A stretch of DNA of 64,000 nucleotides. Origin: Massilia sp. Mn16-1_5 (lineage in GTDB: Bacteria; Pseudomonadota; Gammaproteobacteria; Burkholderiales; Burkholderiaceae_D). How positions within the stretch are numbered: position 1 is the stretch's first letter; every line of letters starts with the position of its first letter. The translations under genes were made by a program, and so were the position numbers. The stretch is taken from assembly GCF_004798585.1 (NCBI RefSeq), contig NZ_PPXQ01000011.1, positions 124,001-188,000 of the forward strand. The letters are read 5' to 3'. Shown one piece after another: positions 46,962 through 55,318 of the stretch. The notes below the pieces were generated by a model. It made no database searches and had not been told where the DNA came from. It saw only the letters and a list, made by a program, of their open reading frames with translations.

Positions 46962-49006
46962 CCCGCCAGAAGCGCTATTTCCGCCGCCTCTCCGGTTACT
47001 ACGCCTGGTTCTGCGTCTGCTTCGCCGGCTTCCTGCTGGCCCTGACGGTGCTCGAAAACGAAGGCATGCCGCGCCTGTGGATCGGCCACCTGTTCATGTT
47101 CGCCACCATCGTGCTGTACGCCACCATCGGCGTCGTCAGCCGCACCTCGAACGTCACCGAATACTATGTCGCCGGCCGCCGCGTGCCGGCCCTGTTCAAC
47201 GGCATGGCCACGGCCGCCGACTGGATCTCGGCGGCCAGCTTCATCAGCCTGGCGGGCGGCCTGTACCTGTCCGGCTTCGACGCCCTCGCCTACATCATGG
47301 GCTGGACCGGCGGCTATTGCCTGGTCGCGCTCCTGATCGCGCCTTACCTGCGCAAGTTCGCCCAGTACACGATTCCCGACTACCTGGCTGCGCGCTACGG
47401 CGGCGGCGCGGGCGGGCGCGGCGGGCCGGTGCGGGCGCTGGCCGTCGGCGCCACCATCATCGTCTCCTTCATCTACGTGGTGGCGCAGATCTATGCCGTC
47501 GGGCTGATCGCTTCGCGCTTCACGGGCGTCGACTTCTCGGTCGGCATTTTCCTGGGACTGGCCAGTATCCTGGTCTGCTCCTTCCTGGGCGGCATGCGCG
47601 GGATCACCTGGACGCAGGTGGCGCAGTACATCATCATCCTGGTCGCCTTCCTGATTCCGACCATGTGGCTGTCGGCCAAGCACGCCGACAATCCGCTGCC
47701 GCAGGTGGCCTACGGTTCGGTGCTGCCGAAGCTGGCCCAGCGCGAAGCGCAGCTGGCCGCCGACCCACGCGAGCACGAGGTGCGCGCCCGCTTCCAGAAG
47801 GAGGCCGACGCCTACCAGGAACGCCTGGCCGCGCTGCCCGCCTCCTGGGAACAGGGCAAGGTCGAGGCGCAGCGGCGGCTGGATACGGCGCGCCTGCGCA
47901 ACCTGTCGCTGGCCGACGTACGCAACGCCGAACGCGCGCTGGCGGCGTACCCGAAGACGGCGGACGAGGCCGAAGCCCTGTGGCGCGAGCAGAGATCTCG
48001 CCTGCTGGCCCGGGCCCAGCCGCCGCAACCGCATGCCGCCCCCTTCGCCGGCGCGACCGAGGCGGAATCGAATGCGCGCCGCAACAACTTCCTGGCGCTC
48101 GTGTTCTGCCTGATGTTCGGCACCGCCGCCCTGCCCCACATCCTGATGCGTTCCTACACCACGCCCTCGGTGCACGAGACCCGGGTCTCGGTATTCTGGA
48201 CCCTGTTCTTCATCCTGCTGATCTACCTGAGCATTCCGGCGCTGGCCGTGCTGGCGAAATACGACATCTATACGAGCCTGGTCGGCAGCGATTTTTCTTC
48301 GCTGCCGACCTGGATCTCCTATTGGGGGAATATCGACAAGGTGAATCCGCTGATCCAGGTTACCGACATCAACGGCGACGGCCTGGTGCAGCTGGCGGAA
48401 ATCGCGATCGACGGCGACGTGCTGGTGCTGGCCACGCCCGAGATCGGCGGCCTGCCCTACGTGATCTCGGGGCTGGTGGCGGCCGGCGGCCTGGCGGCGG
48501 CCCTGTCCACCGCCGACGGCCTGCTGCTGGCGATCTCGAACGCGCTCTCGCACGACATCTATTACAAGATCGTCGATCCCGGCGCCTCGACCCAGAAGCG
48601 GGTGACGATCTCGAAACTCCTGCTGCTGGCGGTGGCCTTCATCGCCGCCTATGCCGCCTCGCAAAAGCCGGCCGACATCCTGTCCCTGGTCGGCGCCGCC
48701 TTCTCGCTGGCGGCCTCGGCCCTGTTCCCGCCGCTGGTGCTGGGCGTGTTCTGGAAGCGCGCGAATCACGCCGGGGCGATCGCCGGCATGGTGAGCGGCT
48801 TCCTGGTCTGCCTCTACTACATGATCCGCGTGCACCCGATGCTGGGCGGGCGCATGGACGCAGCCTGGTTCGACATCGCGCCGATGTCGGCCGGTATCTT
48901 CGGGGTGCCGGCGGGGATGCTGGCGGTGGTCGTCGCCAGCCTGCTGACGGCGCCGCCGGCACGGGGTAGTGATGCCTTGGTCGACTATATTCGGGCGCCG
49001 GAGTAG
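46958..49006 (+). CDS. Sodium:solute symporter, VC_2705 type, with EF-hand-like loop
   Basis: A 682-residue SSS-family transporter, about 150 residues longer than a typical ActP or PutP. Twelve or so hydrophobic segments; the SSS signature region is around WISAASFISLAGGLY. A charged coiled-coil-like insertion spans roughly residues 245-350. DINGDGLVQLAE at residues 470-481 is a full canonical EF-hand loop (D1, N3, D5, G6, V8, E12) between membrane segments. It probably imports acetate or another monocarboxylate with sodium; the substrate is not determined. Confidence 0.9.
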   Translation: MTRQKRYFRRLSGYYAWFCVCFAGFLLALTVLENEGMPRLWIGHLFMFATIVLYATIGVVSRTSNVTEYYVAGRRVPALFNGMATAADWISAASFISLAGGLYLSGFDALAYIMGWTGGYCLVALLIAPYLRKFAQYTIPDYLAARYGGGAGGRGGPVRALAVGATIIVSFIYVVAQIYAVGLIASRFTGVDFSVGIFLGLASILVCSFLGGMRGITWTQVAQYIIILVAFLIPTMWLSAKHADNPLPQVAYGSVLPKLAQREAQLAADPREHEVRARFQKEADAYQERLAALPASWEQGKVEAQRRLDTARLRNLSLADVRNAERALAAYPKTADEAEALWREQRSRLLARAQPPQPHAAPFAGATEAESNARRNNFLALVFCLMFGTAALPHILMRSYTTPSVHETRVSVFWTLFFILLIYLSIPALAVLAKYDIYTSLVGSDFSSLPTWISYWGNIDKVNPLIQVTDINGDGLVQLAEIAIDGDVLVLATPEIGGLPYVISGLVAAGGLAAALSTADGLLLAISNALSHDIYYKIVDPGASTQKRVTISKLLLLAVAFIAAYAASQKPADILSLVGAAFSLAASALFPPLVLGVFWKRANHAGAIAGMVSGFLVCLYYMIRVHPMLGGRMDAAWFDIAPMSAGIFGVPAGMLAVVVASLLTAPPARGSDALVDYIRAPE

Positions 49007-49060
49007 CAATTAAGCGACGATATCCTGAGCGTATGGCCGTGCCCGCAGACCGGTGATATT

Positions 49061-49161
49061 GTAGGGTGCGCATTCATGCGCACGCGGTGCGGCGTATGCG
49101 TGTCGAAAACGCATTTCGACACGCGCCCGTGGCACCGCGTGCGCATGAATGCGCACCCTAC
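49061..49161. repeat. REPIN-like paired palindrome, family C
   Basis: Perfect 30-base inverted arms at 49061-49090 and 49132-49161, again bounded by GTAG and CTAC (GTAGGGTGCGCATTCATGCG...). The loop contains another 11-base hairpin (GCGTGTCGAAA, ACGCA, TTTCGACACGC). It lies between two genes of the same direction, ending 10 bases before the phosphofructokinase ribosome site. Confidence 0.9.
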
Positions 49162-49179
49162 CCACGTAAAGGAGGTGTC

Positions 49180-50403
49180 ATGTCGTCCGGCAAAATCCTC
49201 GTTGCACAAGGAGGCGGTCCGACCGCCGTCATCAACCAGTCGATGGTGGGCGTGACGCTGGAAGCGCGGCGCTTTCGTAACGTCAACCGCATCTATGGCG
49301 CCCTGCACGGCGTGCGCGGCATCGTCAACGAGGACTTCCTCGACCTGACCCAGGAAACCAGCCACAACCTCGAATTGGTGGCGGCCACACCGTCCTCCGC
49401 ACTTGGCTCGACCCGCGACAAGCCGGACATGGCCTATTGCCAGCGCATCTTCGAGGTCCTGCGTGCGCACGAGATCGAACATTTCTTCTACATAGGCGGC
49501 AACGATTCAGCCGACACGGTGCGCATCGTCAGCGAGGAAGCGCACGCGGCCGGCTATCCGCTACGCTCAATCCACATCCCGAAAACCATCGACAACGACC
49601 TGGTCGGCAACGACCACACGCCGGGCTTTCCCTCGGCGGCGCGCTTCGTTGCCCAGGCCTTTGCCGGTGCCAATCTCGACAATGCCGCCCTGCCCGGCGT
49701 GTACGTCGGCGTCGTCATGGGCCGGCATGCGGGCTTTCTCACGGCGGCCTCGGCATTGGGTAAAAAGTTCCCCGACGATGGGCCGCACCTGATCTACCTA
49801 CCCGAACGCACGTTCGAGCTGGAGCGCTTCCTGGCCGACGTGAAGGCGACCTATGCCCGCTACGGACGCTGCGTGATCGCCGTCTCCGAGGGTGTGCACG
49901 ACGCGGCGGGCGAGCCGATCGTGACCCTGCTGGCAAAAGAAATCGAAAAAGATGCGCACGGCAACGTGCAACTGTCCGGCACCGGCGCCCTGGCCGACCT
50001 GCTGTGCGAGGAGATCAAGTCGAAACTCGGCATCAAGCGCGTGCGCGGCGACACCTTCGGCTACCTGCAGCGCTCCTTCATCGGCTGCGTGTCCGACGTC
50101 GACCAGCGCGAGGCGCGGGAAGTCGGCGAGAAGGCGGTGCAGTTCGCGATGTGGGGCGAGCGCGACGGCTCGGTCGTGATCCGCCGCACCGGCTTTTATT
50201 CGGTGGACTACGACCTGCTGCCATTGGACCAGGTCGCAGGCAAGACGCGCACCATGGAAGACGAATTCATCAGCGAGAGCGGCACCGACGTGACGGATGC
50301 CTTCAGGCTCTACCTGCGCCCGCTGCTCGGATCGGGCATGCCGGATGCGTTCCGGCTGCGCGGGGCGCGGGTACCCAGGGTGCTGCATCCGGACCGGTCC
50401 TGA
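49180..50403 (+). CDS. pfp: 6-phosphofructokinase, pyrophosphate-dependent type
   Basis: A 407-residue phosphofructokinase. The residues that set the phosphoryl donor favour PPi: the nucleotide loop reads YIGGNDSAD (aspartate where ATP enzymes have glycine) and the catalytic segment is PKTIDND (lysine instead of glycine). VAQGGGPTAVINQS opens the protein, and VGVVMGRHAGFLTAAS is the substrate loop. ATG at 49180 follows GGAGG. With the fba, pgk and pyk genes elsewhere in the window this suggests reversible, PPi-linked glycolysis. Donor preference is inferred from residues. Confidence 0.85.
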   Translation: MSSGKILVAQGGGPTAVINQSMVGVTLEARRFRNVNRIYGALHGVRGIVNEDFLDLTQETSHNLELVAATPSSALGSTRDKPDMAYCQRIFEVLRAHEIEHFFYIGGNDSADTVRIVSEEAHAAGYPLRSIHIPKTIDNDLVGNDHTPGFPSAARFVAQAFAGANLDNAALPGVYVGVVMGRHAGFLTAASALGKKFPDDGPHLIYLPERTFELERFLADVKATYARYGRCVIAVSEGVHDAAGEPIVTLLAKEIEKDAHGNVQLSGTGALADLLCEEIKSKLGIKRVRGDTFGYLQRSFIGCVSDVDQREAREVGEKAVQFAMWGERDGSVVIRRTGFYSVDYDLLPLDQVAGKTRTMEDEFISESGTDVTDAFRLYLRPLLGSGMPDAFRLRGARVPRVLHPDRS

Positions 50404-50509
50404 TTCGATGCTACCGTGACATTTTGATAGGTTTAGACGCGGCGCCACCTGCTATGCTGCGTGGCCCGATGCCACGGCATCACGACAACAATATCCTGAA
50501 CGAGACAAC

Positions 50510-52540
50510 ATGCTCCCACGCATTCCCATGCGTCGGCTCGGCGGCGCGCTGGCGCTGCTGCTGGCCGCCGCCGCGCCGCTGCACGCCGCCCGCGCCCCCG
50601 CTTCCGTGCCCACGCCGCCGATCGAACGCTTCTTCGTCAATCCGCAACTCGCCGCTGCCAGCCTGTCTCCCGACGCACGCTACCTCGCCGCCATTTCCGG
50701 CGCGTCCGGGCGGCGCGCCTACCTGATCGTGATCGACCTGGAAAAGAAGACGGCGAAGACGGTCGCCGGCTACCAGAACGCCGACGTCCGCCGCTTCGAA
50801 TGGGTCAACAATGGCCGCCTGCTGTTCGACCTGACCGACCACCAGATCGCCCCGGGCGGCGTGGAGATGGCGGCCGGACTGTTTGCGGTCGACCGCGACG
50901 GCGGCAACCTGCGCCAGCTTGCGGGGCGCCGCGGCGAGCCGCCCATGTCGATCGGCTCGCATATCGCACACAAGGTCCTGCCCTGGCATACCTTCATGCT
51001 CGACCAGCGCGGCGCCCAGAATTCCGACTCCGTGTATGTCGAGAGCGTCGAGTTCCTGGAAGGCAGCGAGGTACGCAACGTCAACCTGCTGCGGCTGAAC
51101 ACGATCACGGCCGCCACCCAGACGGTGCCGCGTCCGGGCCGGGTCCACGGCTGGATGCTCGACCACAAGGGCGAGCCGCGCCTGGCCATGTCGAGCGAAA
51201 AAGGCGTCACCACCATTCACTACCTCGATCCCGCGAACGGCCAGTGGCGCGTGCTGAGCAGTTTCGACAGCTACAAGGGCGGCAAGGACGCCTTCGAGCC
51301 GCTGGGCTTCGGCAGCGACGGCACTCTGTTCGCGACCGCCTACGGCAACAGCGATACGACGGGACTAGTAACGGTCGATCTCGCCACCGGCAAACCGAAG
51401 CCGGAGCCGCTGGTCGTCACCCCCGGCTACGATTTCACGGGGGACCTGGTGTACAGCGGCGACAAGGTGGCCGGCGCGCGGGTGCGGACCGACGCCGACA
51501 GCATCGTCTGGTTCAATCCCGCCATGGCCGAGGCCCAGAAAAAACTCGATGCGGCCCTGCCCGGCACGGTCAACCTGATGTCCTTCCCGGCTCAGAACGG
51601 GGCGGAGTGGGCGCTGGTGCGCTCGTTCTCGGACGTGCGGCCGCTAGCCTACACGCTGTTCAACCTGCGCACGGGCGCGCTCGATCCGGTGGGCGAAGCC
51701 TACCCCGGCCTGGACCTGCGCGCCATGGGCCAACAGGACCCAGTGCGCTACAAGGCGCGCGACGGCATGGAGATTCCGGCCCTGCTGACGCTGCCGCCCG
51801 GCGGCGCCAAGCAGGCGCCGCTGGTGGTGCTGGTGCACGGCGGCCCTTACCTGCGCGGCAACCGCTGGGGCTGGAAGCCGGACACGCAATTCCTGGCGTC
51901 GCGCGGCTATGCGGTGCTGGAACCCGACTTCCGAGGCAGCACCGGGTATGGCGACAAGCACTTCCGCGCCGGCTGGAAGCAATGGGGCCTGGCGATGCAG
52001 AACGACATCGCCGACGGCGCGCGCTGGGCAATTGCCCAGGGCATTGCCGATCCCAAGCGCATCTGCATCGCCGGCGCCAGCTATGGCGGCTATGCCGTGC
52101 TAATGGGGCTGGCAAACGACCCCGACCTGTACAAATGCGGCGTCGGCTGGGTGGGCGTCACCGACATCAACCTGCTCTACGACGGTCACTGGAGCTTCAC
52201 TTCCGACATGTCGGAGCAATGGAAACAGTACGGCATGCCCGACCTGGTCGGCGACCGGGTCAAGGATGCGGCCCAACTGAAGGCCACCTCGCCGATCGAG
52301 CAGGCCGCGCGCATCAAGGCGCCGCTGCTGCTGGCCTACGGCGGCGTCGACCAGCGCGTGCCGATGTACCACGGCCGCAAATTCCTCGATGCCGTCAAGC
52401 CGCACAACAAGCAGGTGGAGTGGATCGAGTACCTGGACGAGGGCCACGGCTGGAGCCTGCCGAAGAACCGGGTCGATTTCTGGAGCCGGGTCGAGAAATT
52501 CCTCGACAAGAACATCGGCAGCGGCGCAAAGGCCAACTGA
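50510..52540 (+). CDS. S9-family prolyl oligopeptidase-like peptidase (second copy)
   Basis: A 676-residue secreted serine peptidase, with a signal peptide in residues 1-25 (ALALLLAAAAPLHAA). Beta-propeller region about residues 40-390, then the alpha/beta-hydrolase domain with CIAGASYGGYAVLMG (serine about 525), GGVDQRVPMYHG (aspartate) and DEGHGWSLP (histidine). It is only distantly like the S9 gene at 34120, so the two are not a recent duplication. It follows pfp by about 107 bases and is convergent with purM across a terminator. Confidence 0.9.
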   Translation: MLPRIPMRRLGGALALLLAAAAPLHAARAPASVPTPPIERFFVNPQLAAASLSPDARYLAAISGASGRRAYLIVIDLEKKTAKTVAGYQNADVRRFEWVNNGRLLFDLTDHQIAPGGVEMAAGLFAVDRDGGNLRQLAGRRGEPPMSIGSHIAHKVLPWHTFMLDQRGAQNSDSVYVESVEFLEGSEVRNVNLLRLNTITAATQTVPRPGRVHGWMLDHKGEPRLAMSSEKGVTTIHYLDPANGQWRVLSSFDSYKGGKDAFEPLGFGSDGTLFATAYGNSDTTGLVTVDLATGKPKPEPLVVTPGYDFTGDLVYSGDKVAGARVRTDADSIVWFNPAMAEAQKKLDAALPGTVNLMSFPAQNGAEWALVRSFSDVRPLAYTLFNLRTGALDPVGEAYPGLDLRAMGQQDPVRYKARDGMEIPALLTLPPGGAKQAPLVVLVHGGPYLRGNRWGWKPDTQFLASRGYAVLEPDFRGSTGYGDKHFRAGWKQWGLAMQNDIADGARWAIAQGIADPKRICIAGASYGGYAVLMGLANDPDLYKCGVGWVGVTDINLLYDGHWSFTSDMSEQWKQYGMPDLVGDRVKDAAQLKATSPIEQAARIKAPLLLAYGGVDQRVPMYHGRKFLDAVKPHNKQVEWIEYLDEGHGWSLPKNRVDFWSRVEKFLDKNIGSGAKAN

Positions 52541-52560
52541 ACTGCAGGTCCGATACGACA

Positions 52561-52584
52561 AAGGCGCCCCGCGGGGCGCCTTTT
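52561..52584. terminator. Bidirectional terminator between the S9 peptidase and purM
   Basis: A near-perfect hairpin, AAGGCGCCCC/GGGGCGCCTT, flanked by A and T, in the 69-base gap between the convergent stops of the peptidase (52540) and purM (52610). Confidence 0.9.
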
Positions 52585-52609
52585 CTTCATGCCGGGTGCT
52601 GCCGCAGGC

Positions 52610-53653
52610 TTACAGCACCACAGTCTGCGCCTGACCCTCTTCGCGCGCGCGGATCTCGCCGATCCGGTACACGGTCTCGCCCGCCGCCCGCAGCTGGGCC
52701 ATGGCCGCGTCCGCGTTCTCTTTGGAGACGATGACCGTCATGCCAATGCCGCAGTTGAACACGCGGTGCATCTCGGCGTCGGCCACGCCGCCGTGCTGCT
52801 GCAGCCACTGGAACAGCGGCGGCATCGTCCACGATTGTCCGTCGAGCACGGCGGTCAGGTTTTCCTGCAGCACGCGCGGGATGTTTTCGACCAGGCCGCC
52901 ACCGGTGATGTGCACCAGGCCCTTCACTTCCATCGACGCCATCAGCGCCAGCAGCGGTTTGACGTAGAGGCGGGTTGGCGCCATCAGCACGTCGGCCAGC
53001 TTGCGCCCGTGGAAATCGGCTTCCAGGTCGGGCTTGGCGACGCTGATGATCTTGCGCACCAGCGAGTAGCCGTTCGAGTGGATGCCCGACGAAGCCAGGC
53101 CCAGCACCACGTCGCCCGGCACGATCTTGCTGCCGTCGATGATCTGCGATTTTTCCACCGCACCGACGGCGAAGCCGGCCAGGTCGTATTCGCCGTCCGG
53201 GTACATGCCCGGCATTTCGGCGGTTTCGCCGCCCAGCAGGGCGCAGCCGGACTGTTCGCAGCCCTGGGCGATGCCCTTGACCACGGCCGTCGCCGTCGCC
53301 ACGTCCAGCTTGCCGCAGGCAAAATAGTCGAGGAAGAACAGCGGCTCGGCGCCCTGCACCAGGATGTCGTTCACGCTCATGGCGACCAGGTCGATGCCGA
53401 CCGTGTCGTGGCGGTTCAGCTCGAAGGCCAGTTTCAGCTTGGTGCCGACGCCGTCGGTACCCGAGACCAGCACCGGTTCCTTGAACTTCTTGCTGAGCTC
53501 GAACAGCCCGCCGAAACCACCGATACCGCCGAGCACGCCTTCCCGCATGGTGCGCTTGGCAAACGGCTTGATCGCTTCGACCAGGGCGTCGCCGGCGTCG
53601 ATATCGACACCGGCGTCGCGGTAGGAGAGAGAAACATTAGATGGTTGGCTCAT
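52610..53653 (-). CDS. purM: Phosphoribosylformylglycinamidine cyclo-ligase (AIR synthetase)
   Basis: A 347-residue enzyme that makes AIR, the substrate of PurK in this window. It opens [28 protein letters not shown], then [56 protein letters not shown] and [15 protein letters not shown]. Start ATG at 53651-53653. It lies apart from purC-purE-purK and is divergent from hda. Read with those genes it covers most of the middle of the purine pathway. Confidence 0.96.
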   Translation of the reverse strand: MSQPSNVSLSYRDAGVDIDAGDALVEAIKPFAKRTMREGVLGGIGGFGGLFELSKKFKEPVLVSGTDGVGTKLKLAFELNRHDTVGIDLVAMSVNDILVQGAEPLFFLDYFACGKLDVATATAVVKGIAQGCEQSGCALLGGETAEMPGMYPDGEYDLAGFAVGAVEKSQIIDGSKIVPGDVVLGLASSGIHSNGYSLVRKIISVAKPDLEADFHGRKLADVLMAPTRLYVKPLLALMASMEVKGLVHITGGGLVENIPRVLQENLTAVLDGQSWTMPPLFQWLQQHGGVADAEMHRVFNCGIGMTVIVSKENADAAMAQLRAAGETVYRIGEIRAREEGQAQTVVL

Positions 53654-53676
53654 GGTATTTGGCAGCGGAGGCGGTA

Positions 53677-53706
53677 AAATAGAAGGCGAAGACCTGTTTC
53701 AGTCAA
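53677..53706 (-). promoter_or_regulatory. Likely purM promoter
   Basis: On the minus strand TTGACT (53701-53706) and CTATTT (53677-53682) are 18 bases apart and 23 bases before the purM start, a reasonable sigma-70 pair. The rest of the 283-base gap to hda has TATAAT at 53892-53897 as a likely hda -10; I see no gene in it. Confidence 0.6.
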
Positions 53707-53936
53707 TCCGCTATTTTAACAAAACGGCCCGGCCCACCCCTGCCAAACCGAGATAACAACAAAAACATGCCATTTTTCCCGCCATCCGGAGCCTACCCAG
53801 CCTGCCCTCGCGCCGGCGCTCCCGACGGCACTGGCGCAGCGGGTTTCACGCCTGCGCACCCCGGCTTTGCCCTTGTCTGCGCGACAGCTTTTATAATGCT
53901 GCATGCGTATGACACTTCCAGGATGAAACGAACGCC

Positions 53937-54647
53937 ATGAAACAGCTGGTGCTCGATCTAGGCGCCGAGCCGGCGCACAGCCTCGATACCTTCCAGGTCG
54001 GGGAAAATGCCGAACTGGCGCATCTGATGCACCAGTTCGCGCAGCGTGCATCGCGCGAGCATTTCGCCTACCTGTGGGGAGACACGGGCGCCGGCAAGAC
54101 CCACCTGCTGCAGGCCCTGGCCGCCACCCCGAACTCGCGCTACATCGCGGCCGATGCCCCGAGCGGCGACTTCGTGTATTCGCCGGACATTTCGCTTTAC
54201 TTGCTGGACGACTGCGACCGCCTGTCGGCCGCGGCCCAGATCGATGCGTTCGCCCTGTTCAACCAGATCCGCGAACACGGCGCCTACATGGTCTCGACCG
54301 GGCCGGTACCGCCGGCCGTGCTGCCGGTGCGCGAAGACCTGAGAACACGCATGGGATGGGGATTGATCTACCTGATCCACGGGCTGTCCGACGACCAGAA
54401 GATCGCGGCGCTGACCCAGGCGGCCGAGGCGCGCGGCCTGACGCTGTCGGCCAGCGTGTTACCCTATTTGCTGTCCCATTTCAAACGCGACATGCGCTCG
54501 CTCGCCACGATGCTGGATGCCCTCGACCAGTATTCGCTGGAGACCCAGCGCCCGGTCACGCTGCCCCTGCTGCGCGACCTGCTGCTGTCCCATCCCCCGG
54601 CCGATGCTGCGCAGTCGGAAACAACGCAGTCAGAGACCAAACCATGA
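53937..54647 (+). CDS. hda: DnaA inactivator Hda
   Basis: A 236-residue DnaA-like AAA+ protein that, bound to the sliding clamp, stimulates ATP hydrolysis by DnaA and so prevents re-initiation. The clamp-binding QLVLDL sits at residues 3-8, Walker A WGDTGAGKTHLL near 48, and the sensor region LPVREDLRTRMGWGLIYLI near 130. The stop overlaps the next start (ATGA). In many relatives a permease gene lies between purM and hda; here that space is empty. Confidence 0.92.
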   Translation: MKQLVLDLGAEPAHSLDTFQVGENAELAHLMHQFAQRASREHFAYLWGDTGAGKTHLLQALAATPNSRYIAADAPSGDFVYSPDISLYLLDDCDRLSAAAQIDAFALFNQIREHGAYMVSTGPVPPAVLPVREDLRTRMGWGLIYLIHGLSDDQKIAALTQAAEARGLTLSASVLPYLLSHFKRDMRSLATMLDALDQYSLETQRPVTLPLLRDLLLSHPPADAAQSETTQSETKP

Positions 54648-55318
54648 ACAAGCTCGCCCTGTTTGACCTCGACCACACCTTGCTGCCGATCGACTCGGAC
54701 TACGAGTGGGGCCAGTTTTTGGTGCGCATCGGCGCCGTCGATGCGGTCGCCTATGCGCGCCGCAACGACGAATTCTTCGCCCAGTACCAGGCCGGTGTGC
54801 TCGATCCGGTCGAGTACCTGGAATTTGCCCTCGGCACCCTGGCCGGCTTCCCGCGGAGCGATCTGGAAGCCATGCGCGCGCAATACATGGTTGACGTGAT
54901 CGAGCCGGCGGTGCGCCCGCAGGCGCTGGACCTGGTCAAGCGCCACCTGGACGCCGGCGACCTGGTGGCGATCATTACCGCCACCAACCACTACATCACG
55001 GCGCCGATCGCCCGCCTGTTCGGGGTCGAGCACCATATCGCGGCGATGCCGGAAACGGACGCCAGCGGGAAATTGACCGGGAAACTGGCCGGCACGCCGA
55101 CCTCGGGACCGGGCAAGATCACGCACATGCACGCCTGGCTGGAACGCCTGGGCCGGCCGTTCGAGAGCTTCGAGAGCAGCCATTTCTACAGCGATTCGCA
55201 CAACGACATTCCCCTGCTGTCCGTGGTTTCGCATCCGGTCGCCACCAACCCGAGCGCCGCGCTCGCCAGCCATGCGCATGCCCAGGGCTGGCCTTTACTC
55301 CATCTGTTCAATGATTAA
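54644..55318 (+). CDS. HAD-IB family hydrolase (SerB-like phosphatase)
   Basis: A 224-residue phosphatase. The nucleophile motif is FDLDHTLLP (aspartates at 8 and 10), motif II is IITATNHY and motif III includes FYSDSHNDIPLLS. It belongs to the group of HAD-IB proteins next to hda and pcnB in Burkholderiales; the substrate is unknown. The start is inside the hda stop, and its stop overlaps the pcnB start by 8 bases. Confidence 0.9.
   Translation: MNKLALFDLDHTLLPIDSDYEWGQFLVRIGAVDAVAYARRNDEFFAQYQAGVLDPVEYLEFALGTLAGFPRSDLEAMRAQYMVDVIEPAVRPQALDLVKRHLDAGDLVAIITATNHYITAPIARLFGVEHHIAAMPETDASGKLTGKLAGTPTSGPGKITHMHAWLERLGRPFESFESSHFYSDSHNDIPLLSVVSHPVATNPSAALASHAHAQGWPLLHLFND

Noticed and set aside
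46907..49009. A 700-codon open frame antisense to the symporter gene.
   Set aside because: It consists of compositionally biased Gln/Arg/His-rich sequence typical of shadow frames in GC-rich DNA, while the sense strand has a complete transporter.
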